Shown here in pieces: positions 34,902 through 43,720 of a stretch of DNA of 48,499 nucleotides (position 1 is the stretch's first letter; the number at the start of each line of letters is the position of its first letter). Location of the stretch: contig JAFXCZ010000010.1 in NCBI GenBank assembly GCA_017516445.1, positions 1 to 48,499 on the forward strand. The letters are read 5' to 3'. The translations under genes were made by a program, and so were the position numbers. The DNA is from Clostridia bacterium (GTDB lineage: Bacteria; Bacillota; Clostridia; Oscillospirales; Acutalibacteraceae). The notes under the pieces are model-generated. The model made no database searches. It was not told where the DNA came from and was given only the letters and a program-made list of their open reading frames with translations.

Positions 34902-34937
34902 TTGACAAAGACAATACTTCGTGTTACGATGTATTGT
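34902..34937 (+). promoter_or_regulatory. PadR operon promoter with overlapping inverted repeat
   Basis: TTGACA (34902-34907) and TACGAT (34925-34930), 17-base spacer. ACAATAC-N13-GTATTGT (34911-34937) overlaps the -10 box and fits an autoregulatory PadR operator; operator assignment is inferred. Confidence 0.65.
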
Positions 34938-34954
34938 GCAACAGGAGGTATGCT

Positions 34955-35275
34955 ATGGATATTCAGTTAAAACGCGGGCTTTTAGACGTTTGTGTGTTAG
35001 CGGCAATTAAAGACGAGGATTCCTACGGCTACAAAATTATTAAAGATATGAAGCCGTATATAGAGCTTTCCGAATCCACCCTATACACAATTCTTAAACG
35101 CTTGGAAACAGCAAATATGCTGACCGTTCGCACTGCAGAGCACTGCGGCAGACTTCGGAAATATTATCATATTACCGCCGATGGACTCAAACGAATTGAG
35201 GATTTTAAGGATGAATGGAAAGAAATTTTATCTATATATAAATTTGTAACCAAGGAGGATAAGCGATATGAATAA
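34955..35275 (+). CDS. PadR-family transcriptional regulator
   Basis: 106 residues from ATG 34955 behind CAGGAGG. LLDVCVLAAIKDEDSYGYKI is the PadR signature, followed by the winged helix (LSESTLYTILKRLETANMLT, RKYYHITADG). It overlaps the DUF1700 gene by eight bases. PadR/DUF1700/DUF4097 operons are common in Firmicutes and PadR usually represses its own operon. Confidence 0.93.
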   Translation: MDIQLKRGLLDVCVLAAIKDEDSYGYKIIKDMKPYIELSESTLYTILKRLETANMLTVRTAEHCGRLRKYYHITADGLKRIEDFKDEWKEILSIYKFVTKEDKRYE

Positions 35276-35867
35276 ACAAGAGTTTCTCGCACAGCTGCGA
35301 AAAGGATTATCAGGCTTGCCGCAAAGTGATATAGAAGAACGCTTGGTATTTTATAGCGAAATGATTGACGACCAAATAGAAGACGGTCTAACAGAGGAAG
35401 AATCCATTTTGCAGATAGGTTCCGTTGACGAGATAATTTCACAGATAATAAAAGACACTCCTCTCACAAAAATTGCAAAAGAAAGAATAAAACCTAAAAG
35501 ACGGCTAAAAGTGTGGGAAATTATACTGCTGATACTTGGTAGTCCTATATGGCTTTCGTTGGGCATCGCTATGGTCGCTGTAATTCTCTCGCTTTATATT
35601 TCATTATGGTCTGTAATAATTTCCTTATGGGCTGTTTTAGGTGCATTAATTGGCTGTTCGTTTGGCGGTATTATAACAGGAATTTTCTTTGCTTGTAACG
35701 GCAATCTGCTTACAGGCATTGCTATAATTGGCGCAGGAATTGTCTTAGCAGGACTTTCGATTTTTGCATTTTACGGTTGTCGGGTAATAACAAAAGGTAT
35801 TGTGCTACTCACAAAAAAGCTTGCAGTATGGATTAAAAACTGCTTTATTAAAAAGGAGGAAGCGTAA
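35268..35867 (+). CDS. DUF1700 (HAAS-domain) membrane protein
   Basis: 199 residues. The N-terminal three-helix segment (MNKQEFLAQLRKGLSGLPQS, EERLVFYSEMIDDQIEDGLT) is the DUF1700/HAAS signalling domain. Three or four membrane helices follow (about 85-185). Start behind AAGGAGG. Its stop overlaps the next start by one base. Confidence 0.9.
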   Translation: MNKQEFLAQLRKGLSGLPQSDIEERLVFYSEMIDDQIEDGLTEEESILQIGSVDEIISQIIKDTPLTKIAKERIKPKRRLKVWEIILLILGSPIWLSLGIAMVAVILSLYISLWSVIISLWAVLGALIGCSFGGIITGIFFACNGNLLTGIAIIGAGIVLAGLSIFAFYGCRVITKGIVLLTKKLAVWIKNCFIKKEEA

Positions 35868-36835
35868 TGAGTAGAAAAACTAAAATATGGCTTATTATGG
35901 CAGTTTTCCTTATGCTTATTGGATGTATAATTTTTGGAGGTGCTATGACTGTGCTTAAATGGGATTTCAAAAAATTGTCAACTGTTAAATACGAAACAAA
36001 TACTTATGAGATTAACGAAGATTATAAAAAAATATCAATTATAACCGATACTGACGATATCTTATTTGTACCCTCTGAAAACGCAAAAAGCACGGTTATT
36101 TGCCACGAGCAGAAAAACACAAAACATTCGGTTAAGGTGAGCGACGGCACACTTTTAATTGAAGCGGTCGATACGCGAAAGTGGTATGAACATATCGGCA
36201 TAAATTTAGGTTCTACCAAAATAACAGTTCATCTTCCAAAAGAAGAGTATTCTTCCCTCTTAATAAACGAAAGCACTGGAAACATCAAAATACCAAAGGA
36301 TTTTAAATTTGGGGATGTTAATATAACGCTCAGTACAGGCGATGTCTACTTTTCAGCCGAAGCTTCAAAGCCGGTTAAAATTAAAACAAGCACAGGAAAT
36401 ATCTGTGCCGAAAATGCATCTGTACAGGCGCTTGAGCTTTCTGCTACAACGGGCAGAATCACCGTTTCAAATGTAATTTGTAACGAAGATATTCGCCTCG
36501 AGATTTCTACGGGCAAAACCAATTTAAAAAACATTCAATGTAAAAATCTTATATCAAACGGAAGTACAGGCGACATTTCATTAAATAGTGTTATTGCTAT
36601 CGAAAAATTTACAATTAAGAGAAGTACGGGCGACGTGAACTTCAACTGCTCAGATGCTACTGAAATTTCAGTAGATACAGATACGGGGGATGTTACGGGC
36701 AGTTTGCTTACAGAAAAGGTTTTCATCACCCAAACCGACACAGGCAATATAGATGTTCCAAAAACTGTAAACGGCGGAAAATGTGAGATTAGCACCGACA
36801 CAGGTGATATAAAAATCACTTTAGAGAAAAATTAA
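35867..36835 (+). CDS. DUF4097 beta-solenoid protein
   Basis: 322 residues. An N-terminal membrane anchor (IWLIMAVFLMLIGCIIFGGA) is followed by an extracytoplasmic DUF4097 domain. About ten turns carry the motif S/D-T-G-D/N-I/V (ESTGNIKI, LSTGDVYF, TSTGNICA, GSTGDISL, RSTGDVNF, TDTGNIDV, TDTGDIKI), each roughly 20 residues, indicating a beta-solenoid. Role is unknown; linked cell-envelope stress roles are reported for related operons only by association. Confidence 0.9.
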   Translation: MSRKTKIWLIMAVFLMLIGCIIFGGAMTVLKWDFKKLSTVKYETNTYEINEDYKKISIITDTDDILFVPSENAKSTVICHEQKNTKHSVKVSDGTLLIEAVDTRKWYEHIGINLGSTKITVHLPKEEYSSLLINESTGNIKIPKDFKFGDVNITLSTGDVYFSAEASKPVKIKTSTGNICAENASVQALELSATTGRITVSNVICNEDIRLEISTGKTNLKNIQCKNLISNGSTGDISLNSVIAIEKFTIKRSTGDVNFNCSDATEISVDTDTGDVTGSLLTEKVFITQTDTGNIDVPKTVNGGKCEISTDTGDIKITLEKN

Positions 36836-36836
36836 A

Positions 36837-36870
36837 ACTTACGGGAGAGGCTAAAACCCCTCCCGTAAAA
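36837..36870. terminator. Terminator after the PadR operon
   Basis: TACGGGAG/CTCCCGTA hairpin followed by AAAATA; T-run is better on the minus strand. Confidence 0.7.
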
Positions 36871-36902
36871 TATAGACAGTAAACATTTATAAGGATAATC
36901 CT

Positions 36903-37208
36903 TTACATATTCCAACCGTATTTCTTTAAATCAACCGTTCCGTCCTCCCTAAAAACTATGCCCTCGCGTTCTAACAGCTCGCGTTGAGCATTACCGCCGC
37001 CGAAAACAAAGGCTTCTGCCACTCTGCCCTCGCGGTTTACTACCCTGTGACACGGAATAACCATAGGCGCGGGATTATTGTGAAGTGCATACCCTACAAC
37101 CCTTGCCCAACGCGGATTACCCGCTAGAAGTGCCACATAGCCATAGGTTGCAACCTTGCCCTTGGGTATTCTTTTTACTACCTCGTAAATTTTCTCAAAA
37201 ACTGACAT
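36903..37208 (-). CDS. MGMT-family DNA-binding domain protein (single-domain)
   Basis: 101 residues, corresponding to the C-terminal DNA-binding domain of O6-alkylguanine-DNA alkyltransferase only. The active-site motif is intact as IPCHRVV (Cys53), unlike alkyltransferase-like proteins where Cys is replaced. RVVGYALHNNPAPMVIP is typical. It may repair or flag alkylated guanine; activity without the N-terminal domain is uncertain. Confidence 0.88.
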   Translation of the reverse strand: MSVFEKIYEVVKRIPKGKVATYGYVALLAGNPRWARVVGYALHNNPAPMVIPCHRVVNREGRVAEAFVFGGGNAQRELLEREGIVFREDGTVDLKKYGWNM

Positions 37209-37338
37209 TTAAAAACGCCTCTGCTATAATATTTTTCTTACTAATTTTATAATATCCAAAAATCATTGTCAATGCGAAAATTATTATCGACAAACTTAAA
37301 GTTTTGTGATAAATTATATTAATAAAGGGGGAATTGCA

Positions 37339-38835
37339 ATGATAAAAGCCACAAAAGAATTTTTAGCAGAAACCGACGCGCTTTTTGAAAAAAGAAAAAC
37401 GGCAATCCGAAATACTGCTGACGCACTTGCAATTAAAGGCGATATTTACTATGTGAGCAACAGCGGTGACGACAGTAACGACGGTAAAACCCCCCTTACC
37501 TCTTGGAAAACACTCAAAAAAGTATCAAGCGCCAATTTAAAATACGGTGACGGCGTGCTTTTTAAACGCGGCGACCTTTTCAGAGGAAGCTTTTACACCA
37601 AAGACGGTGTATCATACGGCGCATACGGAAGCGGCGAAAAGCCTAAATTTTACTCGCACAATAAATCCCTTTGCGATGCTGCACTTTGGGAAGAGTTTGA
37701 TAAAGAACGGCATATATGGAAGCTGAAAGAAAAGATTTCAGACGTGGGCACACTCGTATTCAATGAGGGCGAATACCACTCAAGAAAGCTGATACCAAGC
37801 TACCGCAATCTACAGTTTGTTTGCAGGGATAACGAACAAAAAGCTTTTGATATGAAAGAAGAAATGACAAAGGACCTTGACGTTTTTTGCCATTACGATA
37901 CCTTTCTTTCAAGAGAGCCCTCAAAGAATGAGGATTTCCCCATTCCTACTTTCCTCGAAAACAGCGTAGGCGACCTATACTTACGCTGCGATAAAGGAAA
38001 CCCCGCCGAAGCTTTTAATTCAATTGAAGCGTTAGCAAGGGTACATTTAATAAAAACCGCCGGCAAAAATGACGTAACAATAGACAACCTTTGCATTAAA
38101 TATGTGGGTATGCACGCCGTTTCGGCAGGCGGTGTAAAAAACCTTACCGTAACCAACTGTGAATTTGGTTGGATTGGCGGCTGTATACAGCATTACTGCG
38201 GAACAGACCCAAACTACCCCAAGGGCCGACGCGGAAGCGTAACCCGCTTTGGCAACGCGGTTGAGGTTTACGGTGACTGCGACGGATATACCGTAGAAAA
38301 CAACTATATCTATGAAGTATATGATGCCGCAATAACCCATCAGGTTACAACAAGCAAAAAAATGCTTTTAAACAATATACACTACACCGGTAACCTTATA
38401 GAAAAATGCGTGTACGGAATAGAATACTTTCTCGAACAGCTTGACGGCGAGCGCCAAAGCTGTATGGAAAACGTATTAATGAAAGATAATTTTATAAGGC
38501 TTTCGGGCTACGGTTGGGGACAGCAGCGCCACAATACCGATACCCCCGCCCTTATAAAAGGCTGGAGCTATACTAACACCGCACGCAACAACATAATAGA
38601 AAACAATATTTTTGACCGCTCAGCTTACAGGATGCTTCACTTAGTAGCCTTAAAGGATGAATTCTGCCCCGAAATGCGAGGTAATACCTACATTCAGCAT
38701 TTGGGCGGAGCGCTCGGTCAATACGGCGCAAATGAAACCGCCCAGCCGCCCATTCTCCCCTTTAACCAAAACGCAAAGGAAAACATTAATACAGTATTCG
38801 GCGACAAAACCGCAAAGGTTTACTATATAGAATAG
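37339..38835 (+). CDS. Cytoplasmic right-handed beta-helix protein
   Basis: 498 residues from ATG 37339 behind AAGGGGG; the upstream in-frame start lacks a site. There is no signal peptide. IYYVSNSGDDSNDGKTPLTS opens the helix as in DUF1565-type proteins. Shared blocks with the secreted 1079-residue protein include YGxYGxGEKPxF, CDKGNP, VTNCExGxIGG and the C-terminal KVYxxE. Possibly a carbohydrate-active enzyme acting on imported oligosaccharides; catalytic residues cannot be named. Confidence 0.8.
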   Translation: MIKATKEFLAETDALFEKRKTAIRNTADALAIKGDIYYVSNSGDDSNDGKTPLTSWKTLKKVSSANLKYGDGVLFKRGDLFRGSFYTKDGVSYGAYGSGEKPKFYSHNKSLCDAALWEEFDKERHIWKLKEKISDVGTLVFNEGEYHSRKLIPSYRNLQFVCRDNEQKAFDMKEEMTKDLDVFCHYDTFLSREPSKNEDFPIPTFLENSVGDLYLRCDKGNPAEAFNSIEALARVHLIKTAGKNDVTIDNLCIKYVGMHAVSAGGVKNLTVTNCEFGWIGGCIQHYCGTDPNYPKGRRGSVTRFGNAVEVYGDCDGYTVENNYIYEVYDAAITHQVTTSKKMLLNNIHYTGNLIEKCVYGIEYFLEQLDGERQSCMENVLMKDNFIRLSGYGWGQQRHNTDTPALIKGWSYTNTARNNIIENNIFDRSAYRMLHLVALKDEFCPEMRGNTYIQHLGGALGQYGANETAQPPILPFNQNAKENINTVFGDKTAKVYYIE

Positions 38836-38839
38836 CACA

Positions 38840-38876
38840 AAAAACGTCACTTCAAAAAGAAGTGACGTTTTGTTTT
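38840..38876. terminator. Bidirectional terminator
   Basis: AAAACGTCACTTC/GAAGTGACGTTTT hairpin between convergent genes. Confidence 0.9.
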
Positions 38877-39916
38877 TATTCTGCTTCAAATTTGGGGTCA
38901 AATTTCTTACTGTGGAAGCAAACCCAGGAATTACCCTGATTTACTTCTAAGGGTGTGCCGTCCTCTAAAGTGAATTTAAGAGAGCTTGAGGAGCTTCCCT
39001 TTGCCCACTTTATAGGTGTATAGGTGCCGTTTACACAGTAATAGCCCTTACCTTTTGAAAGGTCAACCTTTTTATGCTTGCCGTCGGGATAATAATTTAT
39101 AGAGGTTTCGAGTACGAATATATTTTTAAAATATTCGCTCTCATCTGTATAATAATCCTTACGCTTGGTATCCTTGAAATATCTTACGTATTTTCCGCTC
39201 TCGGCATCATATTTAAATACCGAAATATAAGAGCCTGAGAATTTAACCGTAACCTTATTGGCAATTGCTTCGGGATATGAAACTACAGTATCCTTATCAG
39301 CAAACTTCTGCCAATTTTCAACCTCTTTTAACTTGGTATCATACTTTTTGTGGTCCTCAAACCATTTCCAAATCTTATCGCCGTAACCGTAAAGAGTGTG
39401 TTCACTTGCAAGACCGTTTCTTACACGTGTACCCGCATTATTGGTACCGAGAATAAAGGTTTGTGTATCGCGAAGATGGGGCTTTGCATAATTATTGTCT
39501 TGTCCGTGGTGAACATAAATGGCATCATGGCCCATTGACAAATCTATGTACGGATAACGTGCAGAGCGCACTGTGCCGATTTTTTCAACCTTAGAAATAT
39601 CCTTAAACACTGCCATCAGACGAGTGATACCGCCCTCAACCTCAGTTTCGTAAACGATATCTGCCTTAGCAAGACCTGTCTGCACCTTTTGAGCAATTGA
39701 AATATTATTAACCATAACCGCAACAGGACGTCTTGAATATACTTCCTCATCTGTTATGCTGTCTTCACCCGTAAGATTGTTTGTGTAATACACAATCTTA
39801 GGCTCTTCAGGAACTGAAACCGCCAAGCTGCTGCTATCTACATCACCCTTTGATTTGCAACCTACAAGCGCAAACATCAAAAGGCAAACAATTAACGCTA
39901 AAATTTTCCTATACAT
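38876..39916 (-). CDS. DUF3048 lipoprotein (YerB-like)
   Basis: 346 residues from ATG 39916 behind GGAGG. The signal peptide ends in the lipobox LVGC. The two DUF3048 regions are clear: RRPVAVMVNNISIAQKVQTG, then GGITRLMAVFKD and IGTVRSARYPYIDL; the C-terminal part includes YYCVNGTYTPIKWAKG and GNSWVCF. A membrane-anchored envelope protein of unknown function, common in Firmicutes. Confidence 0.93.
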   Translation of the reverse strand: MYRKILALIVCLLMFALVGCKSKGDVDSSSLAVSVPEEPKIVYYTNNLTGEDSITDEEVYSRRPVAVMVNNISIAQKVQTGLAKADIVYETEVEGGITRLMAVFKDISKVEKIGTVRSARYPYIDLSMGHDAIYVHHGQDNNYAKPHLRDTQTFILGTNNAGTRVRNGLASEHTLYGYGDKIWKWFEDHKKYDTKLKEVENWQKFADKDTVVSYPEAIANKVTVKFSGSYISVFKYDAESGKYVRYFKDTKRKDYYTDESEYFKNIFVLETSINYYPDGKHKKVDLSKGKGYYCVNGTYTPIKWAKGSSSSSLKFTLEDGTPLEVNQGNSWVCFHSKKFDPKFEAE

Positions 39917-39997
39917 TGTAGAAACCTCCAAAAAATATTCTTTTGTCTACAATATATACTATACTACATATTGCAACACTTTTCAACCAAAAATAAT

Positions 39998-40025
39998 AAA
40001 ACTCTGCAAAAAATTGCAGAGTTTT
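39998..40025 (-). terminator. Terminator of the CNNM/CorC gene pair
   Basis: AAAACTCTGCAA/TTGCAGAGTTTT followed on the minus strand by TATTATTTTT. Confidence 0.85.
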
Positions 40026-40029
40026 ATAC

Positions 40030-41307
40030 TTAGTCTTCCTCTTCTTCTACGGGTAACTCCTCAACGGCTATACGCTCAATACGTAAACCGTCGGTTTTAA
40101 GCACCGTAATCTCTAAATTTTCCCATTTAAAGCTGTCGCCCTCTTGAGCTTCGCCGTCAAGCATTGTTTGTGTCCAACCGCCAACGGTTGCTGTATCGGC
40201 TTCAAAATCCTCATCCTCGTCGATATCGATATCAAACTCGTCAAAGAAGTCATACACACGCATATCGCCGTCAGCCTCAAAATGAGTATCATCAATTGCT
40301 ATGAATTCACGCTCAATCTCATCAGATTCGTCGAAAATTTCACCGACCAACTGCTCAAGAACGTCCTCCATTGTGAGAATACCCATTGTTCCGCCGTACT
40401 CATCAAGCACCACAACCATATGGCACTTGTTTTCCTTCATTTTTTCAAGCACGTCAGGTAACGGCATTGTTTTATGCACAAAGCTTACAGGCAACAATAA
40501 TTCTCTTATATTAACCTTGCCCTTTTCAACATAGGTTTTATAGAAATGATTAAGATGTAAAATTCCGATAATATTATCGGTTGTATCCTCGTAAACGGGA
40601 AGTCTTGAATATGTACTTTCCTCGCATTTGCGAAGATTCACTTCATACGGGTCGCGTATATCAAGCGCATCCATATCTACCCTGTGGGTAATGATTTCAT
40701 ACGCTAAAACCTCGTCAAAATCGAGTGCGTTCTGTAAAAGGTCGCACTGCTCCTCGTCAAGCACACCCTCGTCTTCAACGATGTCGATAATATTTTCAAA
40801 ATCGTCTTCCGAAACCGCTTCGCTGTCATCTGCGCTGTTTTGCCAAATCCTTGAAACCAGATTAACAAAACCCATTATTACAAAGTTTATCGGTTTGAAG
40901 ATAACCGACAAGGCATACATCGGTATCGAGGCAAAGCAACAAAAAAGCTCAGGAAACTGCTTTGCTAAAACCTTTGGTATTATTTCGCCAAAGATAAGTA
41001 CTAATAAGGTCATAATAACCGTAGATGCCCAGGCATAGCTTTCTCCCCACCAACCGATAATAACAACGGTTGCTATTGAGGATGACGCCATATTTGCAAT
41101 ATTGTTACCGATTAAAATACTGCTGAGCAGATTATCATAATCATCAAGAATTTTAACCGCCAAGAGTCGCGAAATCGTTTCCTTTTCCTTTTTAAGATTC
41201 TTAAGCCTTAATGCATTAACAGAAGAAAACGCAATCTCAGTAGCAGAGAAAAAAGCTGAAACCAAAATCAAAAGAAAAATTGCTACAAACCTAAGGGTAC
41301 TAATCAT
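40030..41307 (-). CDS. CNNM/CorC-family membrane protein with CBS pair and CorC_HlyC domain
   Basis: 425 residues. DUF21/CNNM transmembrane domain (about 1-180, FSATEIAFSSVNALRLKN), a CBS pair (about 195-320, ending MEDVLEQLVGEIFDESDE), and a C-terminal CorC_HlyC domain (FDIDIDEDEDFEADTATVGG). Relatives handle Mg2+ export or divalent-cation balance. Overlaps its upstream paralogue by eight bases. Confidence 0.92.
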   Translation of the reverse strand: MISTLRFVAIFLLILVSAFFSATEIAFSSVNALRLKNLKKEKETISRLLAVKILDDYDNLLSSILIGNNIANMASSSIATVVIIGWWGESYAWASTVIMTLLVLIFGEIIPKVLAKQFPELFCCFASIPMYALSVIFKPINFVIMGFVNLVSRIWQNSADDSEAVSEDDFENIIDIVEDEGVLDEEQCDLLQNALDFDEVLAYEIITHRVDMDALDIRDPYEVNLRKCEESTYSRLPVYEDTTDNIIGILHLNHFYKTYVEKGKVNIRELLLPVSFVHKTMPLPDVLEKMKENKCHMVVVLDEYGGTMGILTMEDVLEQLVGEIFDESDEIEREFIAIDDTHFEADGDMRVYDFFDEFDIDIDEDEDFEADTATVGGWTQTMLDGEAQEGDSFKWENLEITVLKTDGLRIERIAVEELPVEEEED

Positions 41308-42319
41308 CTAAAGCACCCCCTATATCATTTTCATCGTAAATCTCGCCTACAAGCTCTTCAAGAATATCCTCAACCGTAAGTATTCCCAACACTGTACCTT
41401 CAGAATCTTTAACAAAGCTTAAATTTCTGCGGTGGTTGCTCATTTCGGTGAGAACATCATCAATCGGCATATCGTCATTAACATAGTAAGGATAATCTAT
41501 AATGCTTGCTATGATAACATTATTTTTATTCTTCATATATGCCTTTAAGAACTTTCTTATCTGCAAAATACCTTTAATATTGCCTTTTCGGTCGGTTACA
41601 GGTATACGCGAATGTACCGAATTTTTTACGATTTTAAGAATTTCGGGTGTTTTGAGCGCCACCGAAATAACCTCAGTTTGCTCCCAAGGTGTCATAATAT
41701 CGCGCGCGGTAGAGTTGGAAAAATGCAGCGCCGATTTCACAAGCTCACCCTTTTCCTCATCAAAGCCGTCCTCAGTAGAAATATTTTCTACAATATCATT
41801 AAGCTCCTCCTCAGTCATAGTAACCTGACTGTCGGCATGCTTTTTGAACGGACGCGAAACAAGGGATGAAATTGCTGTAAAGGTAACCGATAACGGTTTT
41901 AAAATTTTCATTAAAGCTATAAGCGGTAATGATGCAATCTCTGCAAACTTTTCATTACAAGCTCTTGCAAAGCACTTGGGCAAAATCTCCCCAAAAATAA
42001 AAATAACCACAGTTGCAACAATAGTAGCCACCGTAACCCATTTTGCGCCGAATGGCACAGTAATGGCAGTAGCAAGCGTTGCACAACCGATATTCACTAT
42101 GTTGTTACCTATAAGTAACACCGACAAAGCCTCATCAAAGTTATCAAGAACCCAAAGCACACGCTCAGCGCTCTTCTCCCCTTTTGAAGCTTTACTTATC
42201 ATATGAATACGGTTAACTGAAGCTAAAGAAATCTCGGTTCCAGAAAAGTAACCGCTTAAAATTATTAAAATGACAAATAAAATTATACTGCCCGCCGGAC
42301 CGTCGTCCAAGAATATCAT
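41300..42319 (-). CDS. CNNM/CorC-family membrane protein lacking the CorC_HlyC domain
   Basis: 339 residues. DUF21 domain (YFSGTEISLASVNRIHMISK) and CBS pair (DIMTPWEQTEVISV, TVEDILEELVGEIYDEND), then it ends, so the C-terminal CorC_HlyC domain found in its neighbour is absent. The ATG at 42319 abuts the TAGGAG site directly; TTG four codons in (42310) has better spacing and may be the true start. Co-translated with the 425-residue paralogue. Confidence 0.9.
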   Translation of the reverse strand: MIFLDDGPAGSIILFVILIILSGYFSGTEISLASVNRIHMISKASKGEKSAERVLWVLDNFDEALSVLLIGNNIVNIGCATLATAITVPFGAKWVTVATIVATVVIFIFGEILPKCFARACNEKFAEIASLPLIALMKILKPLSVTFTAISSLVSRPFKKHADSQVTMTEEELNDIVENISTEDGFDEEKGELVKSALHFSNSTARDIMTPWEQTEVISVALKTPEILKIVKNSVHSRIPVTDRKGNIKGILQIRKFLKAYMKNKNNVIIASIIDYPYYVNDDMPIDDVLTEMSNHRRNLSFVKDSEGTVLGILTVEDILEELVGEIYDENDIGGALDD

Positions 42320-42452
42320 CTCCTAATTAGTGAATTAAACATATATTACAACATAATTTAATATTTGTCAATCGGTTATTTTGTTAACTATTGCCTTTTT
42401 ACAAATTTTAGTATATAATATATATTGAATTTTTATGTGCGGAGGGAAAATT

Positions 42453-42650
42453 TTGGATATAAATATCGGTGACAAGCTTTTAATGAAGAAAAAACACCCT
42501 TGCGGAAGCGACACATTTACCGTTATGCGTATCGGTATGGATTTTCGTCTTCGCTGTGACGGGTGCAGTCATGAAATTATGATATCCCGTCAAAAAGCCG
42601 AAAAGGGCTTAAAAAAAATAATCAAGGCAAATGGTGACAGTAATGTTTGA
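42453..42650 (+). CDS. DUF951 protein
   Basis: 65 residues. TTG 42453 is preferred: GGAGGG lies seven bases upstream and the protein then begins MDINIGDKL, as relatives do. An ATG at 42435 would place that site inside the gene. The family hallmarks KKxHPCGS and [14 protein letters not shown] are present, with Cys residues suited to zinc. Its stop overlaps the prfA start region. Confidence 0.9.
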   Translation: MDINIGDKLLMKKKHPCGSDTFTVMRIGMDFRLRCDGCSHEIMISRQKAEKGLKKIIKANGDSNV

Positions 42651-43719
42651 TAAGTTAGAAACAGTTGTAAACCGCTATGAGCAAATCGGTATAGAGCTTA
42701 CCCGCCCCGATGTTGCTTCCAACAATGAAATGTTCCGTAAGCTTATGAAGGAACATAGCGAGCTTACGCCAATAGTAGAAAAATACCGCGAATACACTTC
42801 TGCTAAAGCGGCAGAAAAGGATGCTTTGGAAATTCTGGCGGAGCCTAATCTAGATAAGGATTTTAAAGAGCTTGCCGAAGAAGAACTGAAAACTGCTAAA
42901 GAGAATATTGAGCTTTTCGGGAACGAATTAAAACTTTTACTTCTCCCCAAAGACCCCAATGACGATAAAAACGTTATTATAGAAATACGCGGCGGTGCCG
43001 GCGGTGAGGAGGCAGCTCTCTTTGCGGGCTCACTTTACCGTATGTATACAATGTATGCCGAGGCTAATCGTTGGCAGGTAGAGGTTATGAGCGCCAACGA
43101 AACCGAGCTTGGCGGTTATAAGGAAATATGCTTTATGATAGAGGGTAACGGCGCTTATTCACGCTTTAAATACGAAAGCGGCGTTCACCGCGTTCAGCGT
43201 GTGCCCGACACCGAAACACAAGGCCGTATTCACACCTCAACCGTTACAGTTGCGGTTTTACCCGAGGCTGACGATGTTGAGCTTGAAATCAACCCCGCAG
43301 ACCTTAAAATTGATACTTTCCGTTCCTCAGGTGCGGGCGGTCAGCATATTAACAAAACCTCATCTGCTATCCGCGTAACCCACATACCTACAGGTACTGT
43401 GGTTGAATGTCAAGACGAACGAAGCCAGTTTAAAAACAAGGATAAGGCATTAAAAATTCTGCGTTCGCGCCTTTTAGACGAAGAACAAAGAAAGCACGAT
43501 GAAGCTATTGCATCCGACCGTAAAAATCAGGTTGGTACGGGTGACCGCAGTGAGCGTATTCGCACCTATAACTATCCTCAGGGCAGAGTTACCGACCACA
43601 GAATCGGTCTTACCCTTTATAAATTGGACCAGATTTTGAACGGCGATATGGCCGAGGTTGTAGATGCACTCATCACACACTACCGTACGGAAGCATTAAA
43701 GGCTGAGGAAGAAGCTTAA
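42643..43719 (+). CDS. prfA: Peptide chain release factor 1
   Basis: 358 residues from ATG 42643 (MFDKLE). Reads UAA/UAG stops. The stop-codon motif region is [12 protein letters not shown] and the catalytic loop is [11 protein letters not shown] with GGQ. It overlaps DUF951 by eight bases. In many Firmicutes prmC, which methylates the GGQ glutamine, follows; here the next gene is sua5. Confidence 0.97.
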   Translation: MFDKLETVVNRYEQIGIELTRPDVASNNEMFRKLMKEHSELTPIVEKYREYTSAKAAEKDALEILAEPNLDKDFKELAEEELKTAKENIELFGNELKLLLLPKDPNDDKNVIIEIRGGAGGEEAALFAGSLYRMYTMYAEANRWQVEVMSANETELGGYKEICFMIEGNGAYSRFKYESGVHRVQRVPDTETQGRIHTSTVTVAVLPEADDVELEINPADLKIDTFRSSGAGGQHINKTSSAIRVTHIPTGTVVECQDERSQFKNKDKALKILRSRLLDEEQRKHDEAIASDRKNQVGTGDRSERIRTYNYPQGRVTDHRIGLTLYKLDQILNGDMAEVVDALITHYRTEALKAEEEA

Positions 43720-43720
43720 A

